A stretch of DNA of 64,000 nucleotides, from assembly GCF_035918155.1 (NCBI RefSeq), contig NZ_CP109327.1:4092001-4156000 (forward strand), given 5' to 3'. Position 1 is the stretch's first letter; each line of letters opens with the position of its first letter. This DNA comes from Streptomyces sp. NBC_01591 (GTDB lineage Bacteria; Actinomycetota; Actinomycetes; Streptomycetales; Streptomycetaceae). The notes beneath the pieces are model-generated. The model did not search any database, had not been told where the DNA came from, and worked only from the letters and a program-made list of their open reading frames with translations. Positions 1-8,829 of the stretch are shown piece after piece. The translations under genes were made by a program, and so were the position numbers.

Positions 1-2370
1 ATCGACCGCCTGACCAAGGAGAGGCAGGACTGGGAACGGCGTACCGACCCCGAGCCTCCGTCCCCGTACCACCGCACCGCGGAGAGGGATCCGGCCGGCG
101 GCGCGCCCTTCTACCGGTTGGTGGACTTCGCGGAGCACCTGGCCTCCACCGAACGGGGCGGCCTGGAGGCGGCGCTGGAGGCGAGTGGGATCCTCGATGC
201 GTGGGTCAGCGCGGGTGGTGCCCTTCTCAACCCCCTCACCGGGGACACCCTTCTGCAGCCGGGCCCCGAACCGCTGCCGGTAGCGCAGAACCTCGCCTCG
301 GCCCTGCGCCCGGTCCCGCATCCGGAGTGCGGCATCACGTCCGCGCAGGTGGAATGCCTGCTGTCAGCCATCGCGCTCGCACCGGCCTCGGAGACCACGA
401 CCGCCAGTGCGGTCCACTTCGACGGAAGCTGGCGTCTGGGAGCCCTGCGCGGCCGGCACCACAAGAGCGTCGCCGAGTACGTGGGCGCAGCCGTGCGGGC
501 CGAGACCCGGCGGCGCGCACTGGCCGAACTGGAAGACCGGCTCAGGCAGACGGAACGGCGGCTGGCCGAAGCCCGTAACGAACTCGCCGCAGCCGATTCC
601 AGGCGACGGGCCCTCATTCTTGCGGAACGCGACTTCCCTCGGGCGCAGCAGCTCTCCGACGCCTGGAGCATGAGTACTTCGGAGGAGAGGGCGTTGCGAG
701 ACGTGACCGCCAAGGCAGCCCGTGCGGCACGGCTGGCCGAGGAGGCCCGCGCTCTCGCCGTCTCGGCGCGCACCGAGGCGGACGCCACCGCGACCGCCCA
801 TGACCTGCCCACCGATGCCGCCGCCCTGGACCGCGTACGCACCGCGCTGGCTTCCCTGCTCACCGGTATCGGTCACCTGCGCAGGGCGGTCAGCGGTACG
901 GTCGCTCGGCTCGGCGGAAGTCAGGCGGACGACCGTCGGTACGCGCGGGCCCGCGAGGGACGCTCGGAGGCGGAAGAGGGCTACCGGCTTCGCCACCGGC
1001 AACTACGCACCGCGCAGCAGGACCTCCGGACCCGAGAGGCGGCCGTCGGATCGTCCGAGGAGAAGATCCTCGCCAACGAGCAGGCGGCCAAGGAGCGCAT
1101 CACGAACGCCGTGGGCGCCATCCCGGCGAGAGAGCGTGCCCACAACGAACTGCGCGATCAACGCGTGCGTGCGGAAGAGGAGGAGAAGCGTCTACGCGAG
1201 GAACTGGCGGAGCAGGAGGCGACGGTCATCGACACCGGCCGCGCTCTCCGCGATGCTCTCAGCCGTCCGGAGGTCGTCAACGGGGCGGGGCTGGACCGGT
1301 CGTCTCTGCCCGACCATGTCTCGGACGACCCCGGTTCGGACGTCCGTGACCGCCTACGCGCGCTGCGTGCACTGGCGGAGGCAGTGGACCAGGTCCTCGT
1401 CGGTTCGCAGGACGAGGTATCGGACGGCACTCTCCTCAAACGGCACACAGCGCTGCGCGATCAACTGGCAGGCGGCTACGACGCACAGCTCGACGAGCGC
1501 GACGGCATCAAGGTGTGCCGTCTGCTCGACGACCACGGTTCGCACGATGTCGCGGTCGTGGGCGAGCGGATCGCTGTGCAGTCCGCGGAGGCGAGAGGAC
1601 GGCTGACCGAGCGCGAGAGCGAGGTGTTCCAGCGCTTCCTGACCGGCGAGCTCGGCGACCATCTCTCCGCGCAGGTCATCACGGCAGCCAACCTGGTCGC
1701 GGCTCTCAACGACACTCTGAAGACCGTACGGACCTCGCACGGCCTCGGCGTGGAACTGCTCTGGAAGCTCGACGAGGACGTGGACGCCGACGTGCGGGTG
1801 GCCGTCGAACTGCTGCGCAGCCCGTCGAGCCTCCGGACTCGCGAGCAGACCGAGCAGCTTCGCGAGGTACTGCAACGCCGCATCGAGGATGCTCGGCGCG
1901 CCGAACCTTCGGCCGGCTACACGGCCCATCTGCGGACCGCGTTGGACTACCGCGCATGGTTCACCTTCCACACCTTCGTGGTCGAGGACGCCGCCCCCGG
2001 ACGCAGGAGGAAGCTGACCGGCCGCACCGGCCTGAGCCAGGGAGAGCAGCGCGTGCTCTCGTACCTCGTGCTCTTCGCCGCCGCTGCCGCCCACTTCACC
2101 AGCCTCGCCGACTCGGCCCCGCACGCGCCGCGGCTGATCCTCCTGGACGACGCCTTCGCCAAGGTCGACGAACCCACGCACGGGCGCCTGGGCCGCATCC
2201 TCGTCGATCTGGATCTCGACTTCGTCCTCACGAGCGAGCGGTTGATGGGCAACTGGGCCGAGGTCCCGTCCCTGCACATCTACGAGTGCCTACGCGACCC
2301 CCATGTGCGCGGGGTGGCCACGTTGCACTACACATGGAACGGTCGCCACCGGCGTCTGGCGCCGGTATGA
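1..2370 (+). CDS. jetC: Wadjet JetC-like SMC ATPase (TIGR02680 family), 5' end outside window
   Basis: This is the C-terminal ~789 codons of a large SMC/SbcC-like ATPase; the frame is open from base 1, so the N-terminal half with Walker A lies upstream. The middle is Arg/Glu/Ala-rich and predicted coiled coil (about bases 500-1250). Near the C-terminus are an ABC signature (LSQGEQR, bases 2032-2052) and a Walker B (RLILLDDAFA, bases 2131-2160) followed by DEPTHGR. In the TIGR02677-02680 four-gene neighbourhood, equated with type II Wadjet, this protein is the SMC-like motor that recognises and extrudes plasmid DNA. The stop overlaps the next start as ATGA. Family call is firm; the Wadjet subtype is from memory. 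Confidence 0.85.
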   Translation: MDRLTKERQDWERRTDPEPPSPYHRTAERDPAGGAPFYRLVDFAEHLASTERGGLEAALEASGILDAWVSAGGALLNPLTGDTLLQPGPEPLPVAQNLASALRPVPHPECGITSAQVECLLSAIALAPASETTTASAVHFDGSWRLGALRGRHHKSVAEYVGAAVRAETRRRALAELEDRLRQTERRLAEARNELAAADSRRRALILAERDFPRAQQLSDAWSMSTSEERALRDVTAKAARAARLAEEARALAVSARTEADATATAHDLPTDAAALDRVRTALASLLTGIGHLRRAVSGTVARLGGSQADDRRYARAREGRSEAEEGYRLRHRQLRTAQQDLRTREAAVGSSEEKILANEQAAKERITNAVGAIPARERAHNELRDQRVRAEEEEKRLREELAEQEATVIDTGRALRDALSRPEVVNGAGLDRSSLPDHVSDDPGSDVRDRLRALRALAEAVDQVLVGSQDEVSDGTLLKRHTALRDQLAGGYDAQLDERDGIKVCRLLDDHGSHDVAVVGERIAVQSAEARGRLTERESEVFQRFLTGELGDHLSAQVITAANLVAALNDTLKTVRTSHGLGVELLWKLDEDVDADVRVAVELLRSPSSLRTREQTEQLREVLQRRIEDARRAEPSAGYTAHLRTALDYRAWFTFHTFVVEDAAPGRRRKLTGRTGLSQGEQRVLSYLVLFAAAAAHFTSLADSAPHAPRLILLDDAFAKVDEPTHGRLGRILVDLDLDFVLTSERLMGNWAEVPSLHIYECLRDPHVRGVATLHYTWNGRHRRLAPV

Positions 2371-3638
2371 GCGGACTTCCACCCGCCACACGCGACTGGC
2401 TGGCAGGCCCCGGTCTCACCCGACTCTGGAGCGCGGCACGCAGACGTTTGGAGGGCAACGGCGTACAGTCCACCGGCTCCCTCCGGCTGACCGCGGTGAG
2501 CGCCCAGGAACGGAACGACCTGTCACTCCTGCTGGGCAAGCCCCTTACGGGTACGGCCGTGACCGTGAGGCTCGACGCGCTCGACGAACGCCTGCGGGCC
2601 TCGGCTGCGGGGCTCGGGCTCAGGGAGGTCCTGGAGGAACTCGGTCCTCCGCTCACCGATCGCCGTGCGGCCCGCGAGGAGAACGCGGCACAGCGGCAAC
2701 ACGTCTGGACATCGCTCACCGCGTCCCTCGACGCCTCCCTGCTCGCCCGGCAGGAGTGGACGAGGCAGTGGTCCGACGTGCTGCGCCGCACCGGCGTTCC
2801 GAAAGGAGTGACGCCCGAAGCGGCGGTGCGGACGCTTCAGCAAGCGGTCCGGGTGCTCACCGTGCTGCTCGATCCGGAACGCACCGGCACGCGGGGCCGT
2901 GGCGAGCTTGCCGCAGCGGTGACCGGTTCGGCGCACGGCCTGGACGACGGCACCTGGCTCGCCCGCCTCGTCCAGCGCGGCATCGCCTTGGCCCACAACA
3001 CGGACCTGCCCAGCAACGCAGCCGGCCGGCGCGCGTTGTGGCGGCTGGTCTCCGTCACACCGGACGAGGTCTCCAGCACGGTGCTGACCTACGGACTCCG
3101 GCCCGTTGGCGAGGACTGGCGTGCGAGGTCACTGCGAGAGCGGGCCGACCACCACGCCGAGACCCACCTGACACCGCGCGATCTGCTCGACCTGCGGCTC
3201 CAGCTGCCGGCCGGAACCGTCGTCCACATCTGCGAGAACCCGCGCGTGGTGGAAGCCGCGGCGGATGCGGGCTGTGCCGGAGCCCTGGTCTGCACGTCCG
3301 GCAGCGCCGCGACGGTGGTCCTCACCCTCCTCGACGCCCTCGCCTCCACCGGCTGCCGCTTCGCCTACCACGGCGACTTCGACTGGCCGGGCATCACTTT
3401 GGCCAACCGGATCATCCGCCGCTACGAAGCCCTGCCGTGGCGCATGGGCGCCGAGGACTACGAACGCCTCGCCGCTGCCAGCCAGGCAAAGGGTGTCCCA
3501 CAACTACCTCTTGAAGGCCGCCCGGTCGACGCGGACTGGGACCCGGGGCTCGCGCCTGCCATGGCCGCGCTCGGCGTGGCACTTCATGAGGAGGCGACTC
3601 TTGACCTGCTGGTGGGGGATCTGTCCGACCCCACGTAG
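2367..3638 (+). CDS. jetD: Wadjet JetD-like nuclease subunit (TIGR02679; DUF3323/DUF2399)
   Basis: A 423-residue protein that begins inside the stop codon of jetC (ATGA), so the two are translationally coupled. The C-terminal third carries the DUF2399 Toprim-like fold: an acidic motif YHGDFDWPG at residue ~334 after a Ser/Gly-rich strand (LVCTSGSAATVV). In characterised Wadjet systems the JetD Toprim domain is the nuclease that cuts circular DNA after loop extrusion by JetABC. JetA and JetB (DUF2397 and DUF2398 in this subtype) would be expected upstream of the window. Length fits the family. No sign of disruption. Confidence 0.85.
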   Translation: MSGLPPATRDWLAGPGLTRLWSAARRRLEGNGVQSTGSLRLTAVSAQERNDLSLLLGKPLTGTAVTVRLDALDERLRASAAGLGLREVLEELGPPLTDRRAAREENAAQRQHVWTSLTASLDASLLARQEWTRQWSDVLRRTGVPKGVTPEAAVRTLQQAVRVLTVLLDPERTGTRGRGELAAAVTGSAHGLDDGTWLARLVQRGIALAHNTDLPSNAAGRRALWRLVSVTPDEVSSTVLTYGLRPVGEDWRARSLRERADHHAETHLTPRDLLDLRLQLPAGTVVHICENPRVVEAAADAGCAGALVCTSGSAATVVLTLLDALASTGCRFAYHGDFDWPGITLANRIIRRYEALPWRMGAEDYERLAAASQAKGVPQLPLEGRPVDADWDPGLAPAMAALGVALHEEATLDLLVGDLSDPT

Positions 3639-4039
3639 TGGAGACGGAGCGAACGGTCTGGCCTGGCCCGGGCCGCGCCACGGATTCTGGGAGCCGTTTG
3701 GGAGCCAACCCTCTCCCCAAGCCCCTTCCAGACTGCCCGAGACCACCCCGCCCCCACGCCCTGACCAGGCAAAACAGCATCCCACCCGGTGCCGGCCCCA
3801 CCCGCCCCTGAGTGGTTTCTGGAGATCGTCTGGGCGAAATCCGGGAGAAGATCTTGGTCGGCTTCTCCCAGCCGCGATCACCGCGTAAGCAGAGTGACCG
3901 TCTTCCCGTGGGGGTCATTGTGGGTGCCGCCGCAGGCGCCGCAGCCTGGCTGATCGCCCGGAGGCGGGCGTGAACCGGGACGCGGCTCCGAGCGCCGTCA
4001 CGGTCTGGCACCGTCCTGGCTCGCCCTCCGGCACGCGCA
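3639..4039. other. 400-bp gene-poor stretch after jetD
   Basis: No convincing gene. It holds a short direct repeat (GGGAGCC twice, bases ~3689-3706, spaced by GTTT) and a 53-codon frame at 3812-3973 on + that ends in a small hydrophobic segment plus Arg run (VGVIVGAAAGAAAWLIARRR). That frame has no ribosome site and its GTG directly follows a stop, so it may be the tail of a lost membrane protein. The stretch marks the end of the defence module. Confidence 0.4.
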
Positions 4040-4942
4040 TCACCGCCCGTCGGGCTCGATGATCGCGTCGCCGTAGAGGCGGAACAGGCGAGGCAGTGAC
4101 GTGGGGTTGCCCTGCGCGGCGGGGAGGGCCCGGAGAGCGGTCCAGCATTCCTGGGCGAGCCGGCGGGCGCGGCTGCCGGGCCAGGGCCGGGGCACCAGTT
4201 CCGGGGGCAGCAGCGGATCGGGGGTCATGGCGCGGCTGAACTCCACGGCGAGTTCGACGGCGAGGGTGAGCCGCTCGACCCCGGACAGGTCCGCTCCGTG
4301 GGCCAGTCGGTCGGCGCAGGTCCCGGCAAAGGCGGCGAGGTGTTCGTGCCGGGCAGCGATCTCGTCCAAGGGCCATATGGTGGCGGCCAGTTGGCGGGGG
4401 TCATCGATGTCTCCGATGCGCAGGTCGGTACTGGTGAGGAAGGTGACGGCGTCGAGTACGTCGAGATGGCGGGCCTGGGCCTCGACCAGATCGGCGATGG
4501 GGTTGGCGGCGACGTACAGGCCGCCCTGAACGGGGGCCGCGCCCAAGTGCAGCAGGGTTTCACGCAGGGTGTCGCGAGCGGTGCGGCGCGCTTCCGGAAT
4601 GGCGAAGGCGAACAGGTGCCACGTGCCGTCCCAGGGCGCGAGTCCGCGGTCCTGCCGGTAGGCGTGACGGACATGGTCTGTGTCGGGAGCGACGGCGCCG
4701 GTCGCGGCATCGGCGACAGCCCGTAGTACGGCCTTGCGGCCCCGCCCGTCCTGGGTGAACCGGCCTTCGGCGACAAGGCGTTTGATGCACAGCCGGACCT
4801 GCTGGTCGGTCATGCCGAGGAGTCCGGCGACGGCGTAGAGCTCACCGGCGTCGGCGGTCCCGTCCTCACGGACCAGGGCGTGTACGAGCAGCCGCGTGGG
4901 GATCTCCGGACGGTGTACGTGGTCCTGCCGTGCGTGATTCAT
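4040..4942 (-). CDS. PaaX-like transcriptional regulator
   Basis: A 300-residue protein, probably a dimeric DNA-binding repressor. The N-terminal ~75 residues form a winged-helix (TADAGELYAVAGLLGMTDQQ...RLVAEGRF). This is followed by PaaX-like central and C-terminal regions with WDGTWHLFAFAIPE and GGLYVAANP, typical of the PaaX family that senses aryl-CoA esters. The start is the ATG at 4942, which overlaps the stop of the upstream acetyltransferase gene (ATGA), so the longer upstream frame is rejected. No phenylacetate genes are nearby, so the ligand is unknown. Confidence 0.75.
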   Translation of the reverse strand: MNHARQDHVHRPEIPTRLLVHALVREDGTADAGELYAVAGLLGMTDQQVRLCIKRLVAEGRFTQDGRGRKAVLRAVADAATGAVAPDTDHVRHAYRQDRGLAPWDGTWHLFAFAIPEARRTARDTLRETLLHLGAAPVQGGLYVAANPIADLVEAQARHLDVLDAVTFLTSTDLRIGDIDDPRQLAATIWPLDEIAARHEHLAAFAGTCADRLAHGADLSGVERLTLAVELAVEFSRAMTPDPLLPPELVPRPWPGSRARRLAQECWTALRALPAAQGNPTSLPRLFRLYGDAIIEPDGR

Positions 4943-5595
4943 CGGGGGCTTCCTCCGCCCAGGTCGTCGGGGGTGACGGGCCGGTGCATGGTGGTGACGG
5001 CACCGAACCCCATCAGCTTCCGTAGCCACGGGGTCCGTTGGGTGCGTGCGGCACTGAAGCCGTGGCGTTCGTACAGGGCCTTGGCGCGCGGGTTGACGTC
5101 GATGACGTCGAGCCGGATCCGGGAGCAGGCGTTCTCGGCGGCCACGGCGGCGATCTCACGCAGCAGCAGGCCGCCGATGCCGGCGCCGCGATGTGCCGCT
5201 GCCACGCAGATGCCGTCCATCACCAGTTCACCCTCGGCGGGCTTCCGGGTGAACAGGGCGAGGAGGGCGAGCCGGGGCAGCCCTCGTAGGGGGCCGTAGC
5301 CGGACAGCACGTCACGCGCCGAGCCGCCGGACAGCGCACGGCCCGCGAGGTCGTAGCCGGCGACGCCGACGACGCGGCCCGTGCCGTCGAGCGCGGTGAT
5401 ACCGCGGTCGTGGTGCAGATGGGAGGCAAGGAACGCCCGGCCCTTCGCGGGCGGGCCGAGCGCGCTGCCGAGCTTGCGGCCGAACGCCTCCCAGTACAGG
5501 GCGGCCACCTGCCGTTCGACTCCTTCGGGGATCCCCCTGTGCAGGCAGGGGACGCCACTGTCGCCCCAGCCCGTCGGCTCCTGCGGCACTCCCAC
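4939..5595 (-). CDS. GNAT family N-acetyltransferase
   Basis: A 218-residue GNAT-fold enzyme predicted to move an acetyl group from acetyl-CoA to an unknown amine. The acetyl-CoA motif A is visible as VAAAHRGAGIGGLLLREI (R/QxxGxG/A type), followed by DVNPRAKALYERHGF, the usual motif B with the Tyr. It is the first gene of a two-gene unit with the PaaX-like regulator, transcribed leftward from an AT-rich divergent promoter region shared with the DUF418 gene at 5715. Confidence 0.85.
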   Translation of the reverse strand: MGVPQEPTGWGDSGVPCLHRGIPEGVERQVAALYWEAFGRKLGSALGPPAKGRAFLASHLHHDRGITALDGTGRVVGVAGYDLAGRALSGGSARDVLSGYGPLRGLPRLALLALFTRKPAEGELVMDGICVAAAHRGAGIGGLLLREIAAVAAENACSRIRLDVIDVNPRAKALYERHGFSAARTQRTPWLRKLMGFGAVTTMHRPVTPDDLGGGSPR

Positions 5596-5669
5596 AGTCC
5601 TCCCTCTCCCGAAGCGAAGCGGGGCACCGTGCGCCCCCTGTCGACAATCATAGTACGTTGAGATTACGC

Positions 5670-5684
5670 TCGTATTCGGTACGA
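5670..5684. promoter_or_regulatory. Inverted repeat in divergent promoter (candidate operator)
   Basis: TCGTA-ttcgg-TACGA is a perfect 5-bp inverted repeat in the AT-rich 119-bp gap between the leftward GNAT/PaaX-like unit and the rightward DUF418 gene. The site could bind the PaaX-like regulator; this is inference from position only. Confidence 0.35.
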
Positions 5685-5714
5685 CCGTTTTTAATTCGAT
5701 AGATTGGAGTCCCT

Positions 5715-6959
5715 GTGAGAGCCCGACCGCTTACGGAGAGCCCCCCGCATCCCCTCCCCACGGCAGGGGAACAGCGGCCGAGCGGCGGCGCCCGGCTGGC
5801 GCAGGTCGACGCGCTGCGCGGCTTCGCACTGCTCGGCATCCTGATGGTCAACATCACCTACATGGCCTCCGCCTATCACGGCACCGGCCTGGAGGACCCG
5901 GGTCTCGGCGGGCCGCTGAGCGAGGCCGTCCGCGGGCTGGTGGCGGTGCTCTTCGAGGCGAAGTTCTTCCTGCTGTTCTCGTTCCTGTTCGGCTACAGCT
6001 TCACGCTGCAGATCGACTCGGCCGAGCGATGCGGCGCCCGGTTCACACCACGCCTCCTGCGGCGCCTGACCGGGCTGTTCGTGATCGGCGTCGTGCACGC
6101 CGTCATCCTCTTTCCCGGCGACATCCTCACCCTGTACGCCATCCTCGGCGTGGTCCTGCTCGCACTGCGCCGTGTCCAGCCCCGTACCGCGGTGCGGATC
6201 GCGGTGGTGCTGCTGGCGGTGACCGCCGTCGGATACGCGCTCCTCGCGCTCGCCGTCGGGCACGCGGGCGGGGGCGGCACGATCCCCGCGTCCACGGCGT
6301 CCGCCGCGGCCCAGGCGACCGAGGCCCTGCGCGGTGGACCGGCATCCATCATCGGCGCCCACCTCCAGAAGCTGCCGGACGTGGCCCTTCTGCTGATCTT
6401 CTTCCAGGCGCCGTCCGCACTCGCCGCCTTCCTGCTGGGCCTGGCGGCCGGCCGCCGACGGGCCCTCGCGGACACCGACCGGCACCAGCGGCTCCTGCGG
6501 CGACTCCAGTGGGCCGGCTTCACGGTCGGGCTGCTGGGTGGCATCGTGTACGCGGACGCGAGCCTGAACCACCCCGAGTCCGCGTACCAGCTCTTCGCCA
6601 TGGGCCTCGACGTGATCACGGCTCCCCTGCTGGCCGCCGCCTACGCGGCGACGGTGCTTCGCCTCGCCGGTGGCCGCTGCGGCCAGGCCGTGGTCACCGC
6701 GCTCGCGCCGGCGGGCCGCATGTCGCTGACCAACTATCTCGGTCAATCCCTGGTCTGTGCCCTGCTGTTCACCGGCTTCGGGGCCGCCCTGATCGGCCGT
6801 GTCGCACCCATCGGCGTCGCGGCGATCGCCCTGACGTTGTTCGCGGCACAGGCAGTGGCCGCCCGATGGTGGCTGCGCCACCACGCCTACGGCCCGCTGG
6901 AATGGCTGCTGCGCGCCTGGACCACGCTGTCAGTACCACCGTGGCGTCTGCCGGGCTGA
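5715..6959 (+). CDS. DUF418 domain membrane protein
   Basis: A 414-residue integral membrane protein with about eight to ten hydrophobic segments. It opens with the family's RLAQVDALRGFALLGILMVN motif (heparan-acetyltransferase/DUF1624-like start) and ends with the DUF418 C-terminal domain (GRMSLTNYLGQS, PLEWLLRAWT). Such proteins are presumed transporters or acyl-modifying enzymes of the cell envelope; the substrate is not known. GTG start with GGAG five bases upstream. The YGPLEWLLR ending fits a full-length member. Confidence 0.85.
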   Translation: MRARPLTESPPHPLPTAGEQRPSGGARLAQVDALRGFALLGILMVNITYMASAYHGTGLEDPGLGGPLSEAVRGLVAVLFEAKFFLLFSFLFGYSFTLQIDSAERCGARFTPRLLRRLTGLFVIGVVHAVILFPGDILTLYAILGVVLLALRRVQPRTAVRIAVVLLAVTAVGYALLALAVGHAGGGGTIPASTASAAAQATEALRGGPASIIGAHLQKLPDVALLLIFFQAPSALAAFLLGLAAGRRRALADTDRHQRLLRRLQWAGFTVGLLGGIVYADASLNHPESAYQLFAMGLDVITAPLLAAAYAATVLRLAGGRCGQAVVTALAPAGRMSLTNYLGQSLVCALLFTGFGAALIGRVAPIGVAAIALTLFAAQAVAARWWLRHHAYGPLEWLLRAWTTLSVPPWRLPG

Positions 6960-6975
6960 ACCCGGGCACCCCGGC

Positions 6976-7212
6976 CGGTCACGACTGCAGAGCAAGAACG
7001 AGGGCACGGACCTGCCGTCGATCAAGCAGCTCGCGGAAGGCCTTCGAGCTCACGGATACCCGTTCTTCAAAGCGCGGGCCTCGGCCCTGAAAAGGAAAGG
7101 GGAGAAGGGCATCGCGGAATTGCGGAAGGAACTGGCCGGGCTCGGCGTGGTCGTACACGACACGGGCAAGCGGCAGTGGTGGCGCCGCGTCCAGCAGGTG
7201 GAAGCCGAATAG
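6976..7212 (+). pseudogene. C-terminal gene remnant (weakly CysS-like tail)
   Basis: An open stretch with Streptomyces codon usage and a natural stop (TAG 7210-7212) but no start or ribosome site; it follows the DUF418 stop by a few bases. The end, AELRKELAGLGVVVHDTGKR, resembles the C-terminal helical tail of cysteinyl-tRNA synthetases (xxIRDELxxxGxxVxDT). The preceding part (LPSIKQLAEGLRAHGYPF) is not recognised. Best read as the 3' end of a gene whose front was lost. Confidence 0.35.
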
Positions 7213-7500
7213 GAATCCTGGTCCTCGGCGTGAGCGGATGGACGGGATGCCACGCACGAGCAGTTCAAGGCCCTGGCTGTCAGGCAAGTCCGCCGCGCCA
7301 CCGCAGAGGACTGTGACGCCGTGGCTTTCGAGGAGCTGCACGATCTCCTCGAAGTAGGTGAGCCCCTTCTCGGCGTCCCGGACGACGGCCGCAAGCGCCT
7401 GGCGGGCGATGTCGGCGTCGTGCCAGATCAGAGTGAAGGGCGCGGCCACCCCGAACCCGGCGTACAGGCAGTCCGGACGCAACGTTAGACCAGCAACCAC
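7213..7500 (-). pseudogene. Possible small gene or remnant, unknown
   Basis: A minus-strand frame opening at GTG 7500 reads as a plausible protein for ~95 residues (RPDCLYAGFGVAAPFTLIWH ... LTYFEEIVQLLESHGVTV) and then runs on through the antisense of the neighbouring remnant. There is no ribosome site before the GTG and no clear natural end, so it may be a fragment. I do not recognise the family. Confidence 0.3.
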
Positions 7501-7541
7501 AGGGGGTCAGCATAAAAATGCCACGAGGGTAAGATTTGCCC

Positions 7542-8213
7542 ATGAGTATCGACACAGACGCGAAGGCGAGTGCCCCGGAGCACACCGAGCCGATGGGCTT
7601 GCGGGAGTCCAAGAAGCGGGAGACCCGGCAGCTGATCTCCGACCACGCGACCAGGCTCTTCATCGAGCGGGGCTTCGAGAAGACGACCATCGCGGAGATC
7701 GCCGCCGCGGCCCGCGTCGCCAAGAAGACGGTGACCAACTACTTCCCGCGCAAGGAGGACCTGGCCCTCGACCACCAGGACGAGTTCATCGCGAGCCTGG
7801 CGCGCACCGTGGCCTCCCGGGACAGCGGTGAATCCGCCCTGTCCGCACTGCGCCGCGCCTTCGAGGCCGCGGTGGCGGCACAGGATCCGGTCTGCGGCTT
7901 CGCGGGGCCGGAGTTCTCCCGCATGATCGCGGACAGCCCCACCCTCTCGGTCTGCTTGCGCGGCCTGCACGACCAACGCGAGGAAGCACTGGCCGACGCC
8001 CTCGCCGAGGCCACCGGATCCACCGCCGACGACATCACCACACGCACGGCCGCAGCCCTGTTCGGCGCCGTGCAGCGCACCCTGTTCCGGCGCATCCAGG
8101 ACCTCACGCTCGCCGGCCGCACCAACCCCGAGATCGCCGGGATCGTCGGGGAGGAAGCGGCCCGCGCCTTCGACGTACTCGAACCGGCCCTCGCCGACTA
8201 CGCCGTGGCTTGA
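7542..8213 (+). CDS. TetR family regulator
   Basis: A 223-residue TetR-type repressor. The N-terminal HTH is intact: RESKKRETRQLISDHATRLF, IAEIAAAARVAKKTVTNYFPRKEDL (YFPxKEDL hallmark). The C-terminal domain includes a Met/Phe-rich ligand region and ends in ARAFDVLEPAL, as in the mycofactocin/MftR-like TetR group. ATG start with GAGGGT 11 bases upstream, preceded by an AT-rich patch. No intact target gene is adjacent; the neighbours on both sides are remnants. Confidence 0.85.
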   Translation: MSIDTDAKASAPEHTEPMGLRESKKRETRQLISDHATRLFIERGFEKTTIAEIAAAARVAKKTVTNYFPRKEDLALDHQDEFIASLARTVASRDSGESALSALRRAFEAAVAAQDPVCGFAGPEFSRMIADSPTLSVCLRGLHDQREEALADALAEATGSTADDITTRTAAALFGAVQRTLFRRIQDLTLAGRTNPEIAGIVGEEAARAFDVLEPALADYAVA

Positions 8214-8234
8214 CGCCCACCGGTGGCAGGGGCG

Positions 8235-8829
8235 CTACGGCGCGGCGGCCCGCTGCCACCGCAGGTCCAGGGCGGCGAGGACCGTACGCTCCGCGGCAAG
8301 CAGCAGGGCGAGTACGAAGGCGGCCACCAGGCCCCACCCCACATCGGGGATCCACAACAGCGCCATGGCCGGTGTGCCGCCCAGGGACGAGGGCAGCCAC
8401 CACAGGAGCGCCGCGAGGGTCAGCGCCCCGGTGACCGACGCGGTGGCGGTCAGCACGATCCTGCGCCGGGAGCGGGCGCGGGCCGCCGCGCGTCGTCCGG
8501 GCAGTCGGCGCAGGGCCGGGCCCGCCACGCACAGCAGCAGCACAGCGGCGAGACCGGCCATGGCCCACGGCAGCGCGATGACGAGCGGGTCCGTCGGCGT
8601 GGTGCGGGGGGCCGCTCCGGACAGCATCCGCGCCACTCCGAACGCCGCGTCACCGAACTCCTGGGCGCGCAGCTGGTGGTAGGCGTTCTGCAGGACGATC
8701 ACGGCCCGGTCGCTGTCGGGCAGCATGACGACCATGGCGTGGTGGCCGGGCAGCGCTCCGTCCTTCCAGACCATGCGCTCGCCGGTTCCCTTGAGCGTCC
8801 CGACCGACCAGCCGAGGCCGTAGCGGCCG
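8235..8829 (-). pseudogene. Serine hydrolase (beta-lactamase family), N-terminus deleted
   Basis: The visible ~197 residues are the C-terminal end of a class C beta-lactamase-like serine hydrolase (RYGLGWSVG, VWKDGALPGHHAMVVMLPDS) followed by three to four hydrophobic segments, as in membrane-anchored esterases of Streptomyces. The catalytic SxxK and YxN regions are missing: homology stops near base 8830, where sequence of a + strand TetR gene begins abruptly. Stop codon at 8235-8237. Certainly non-functional as an enzyme. Confidence 0.7.

Noticed and set aside
3812..3973. 53-codon gene after jetD
   Set aside because: Starts right after a stop, has no ribosome site, and only its last 21 residues look like protein.
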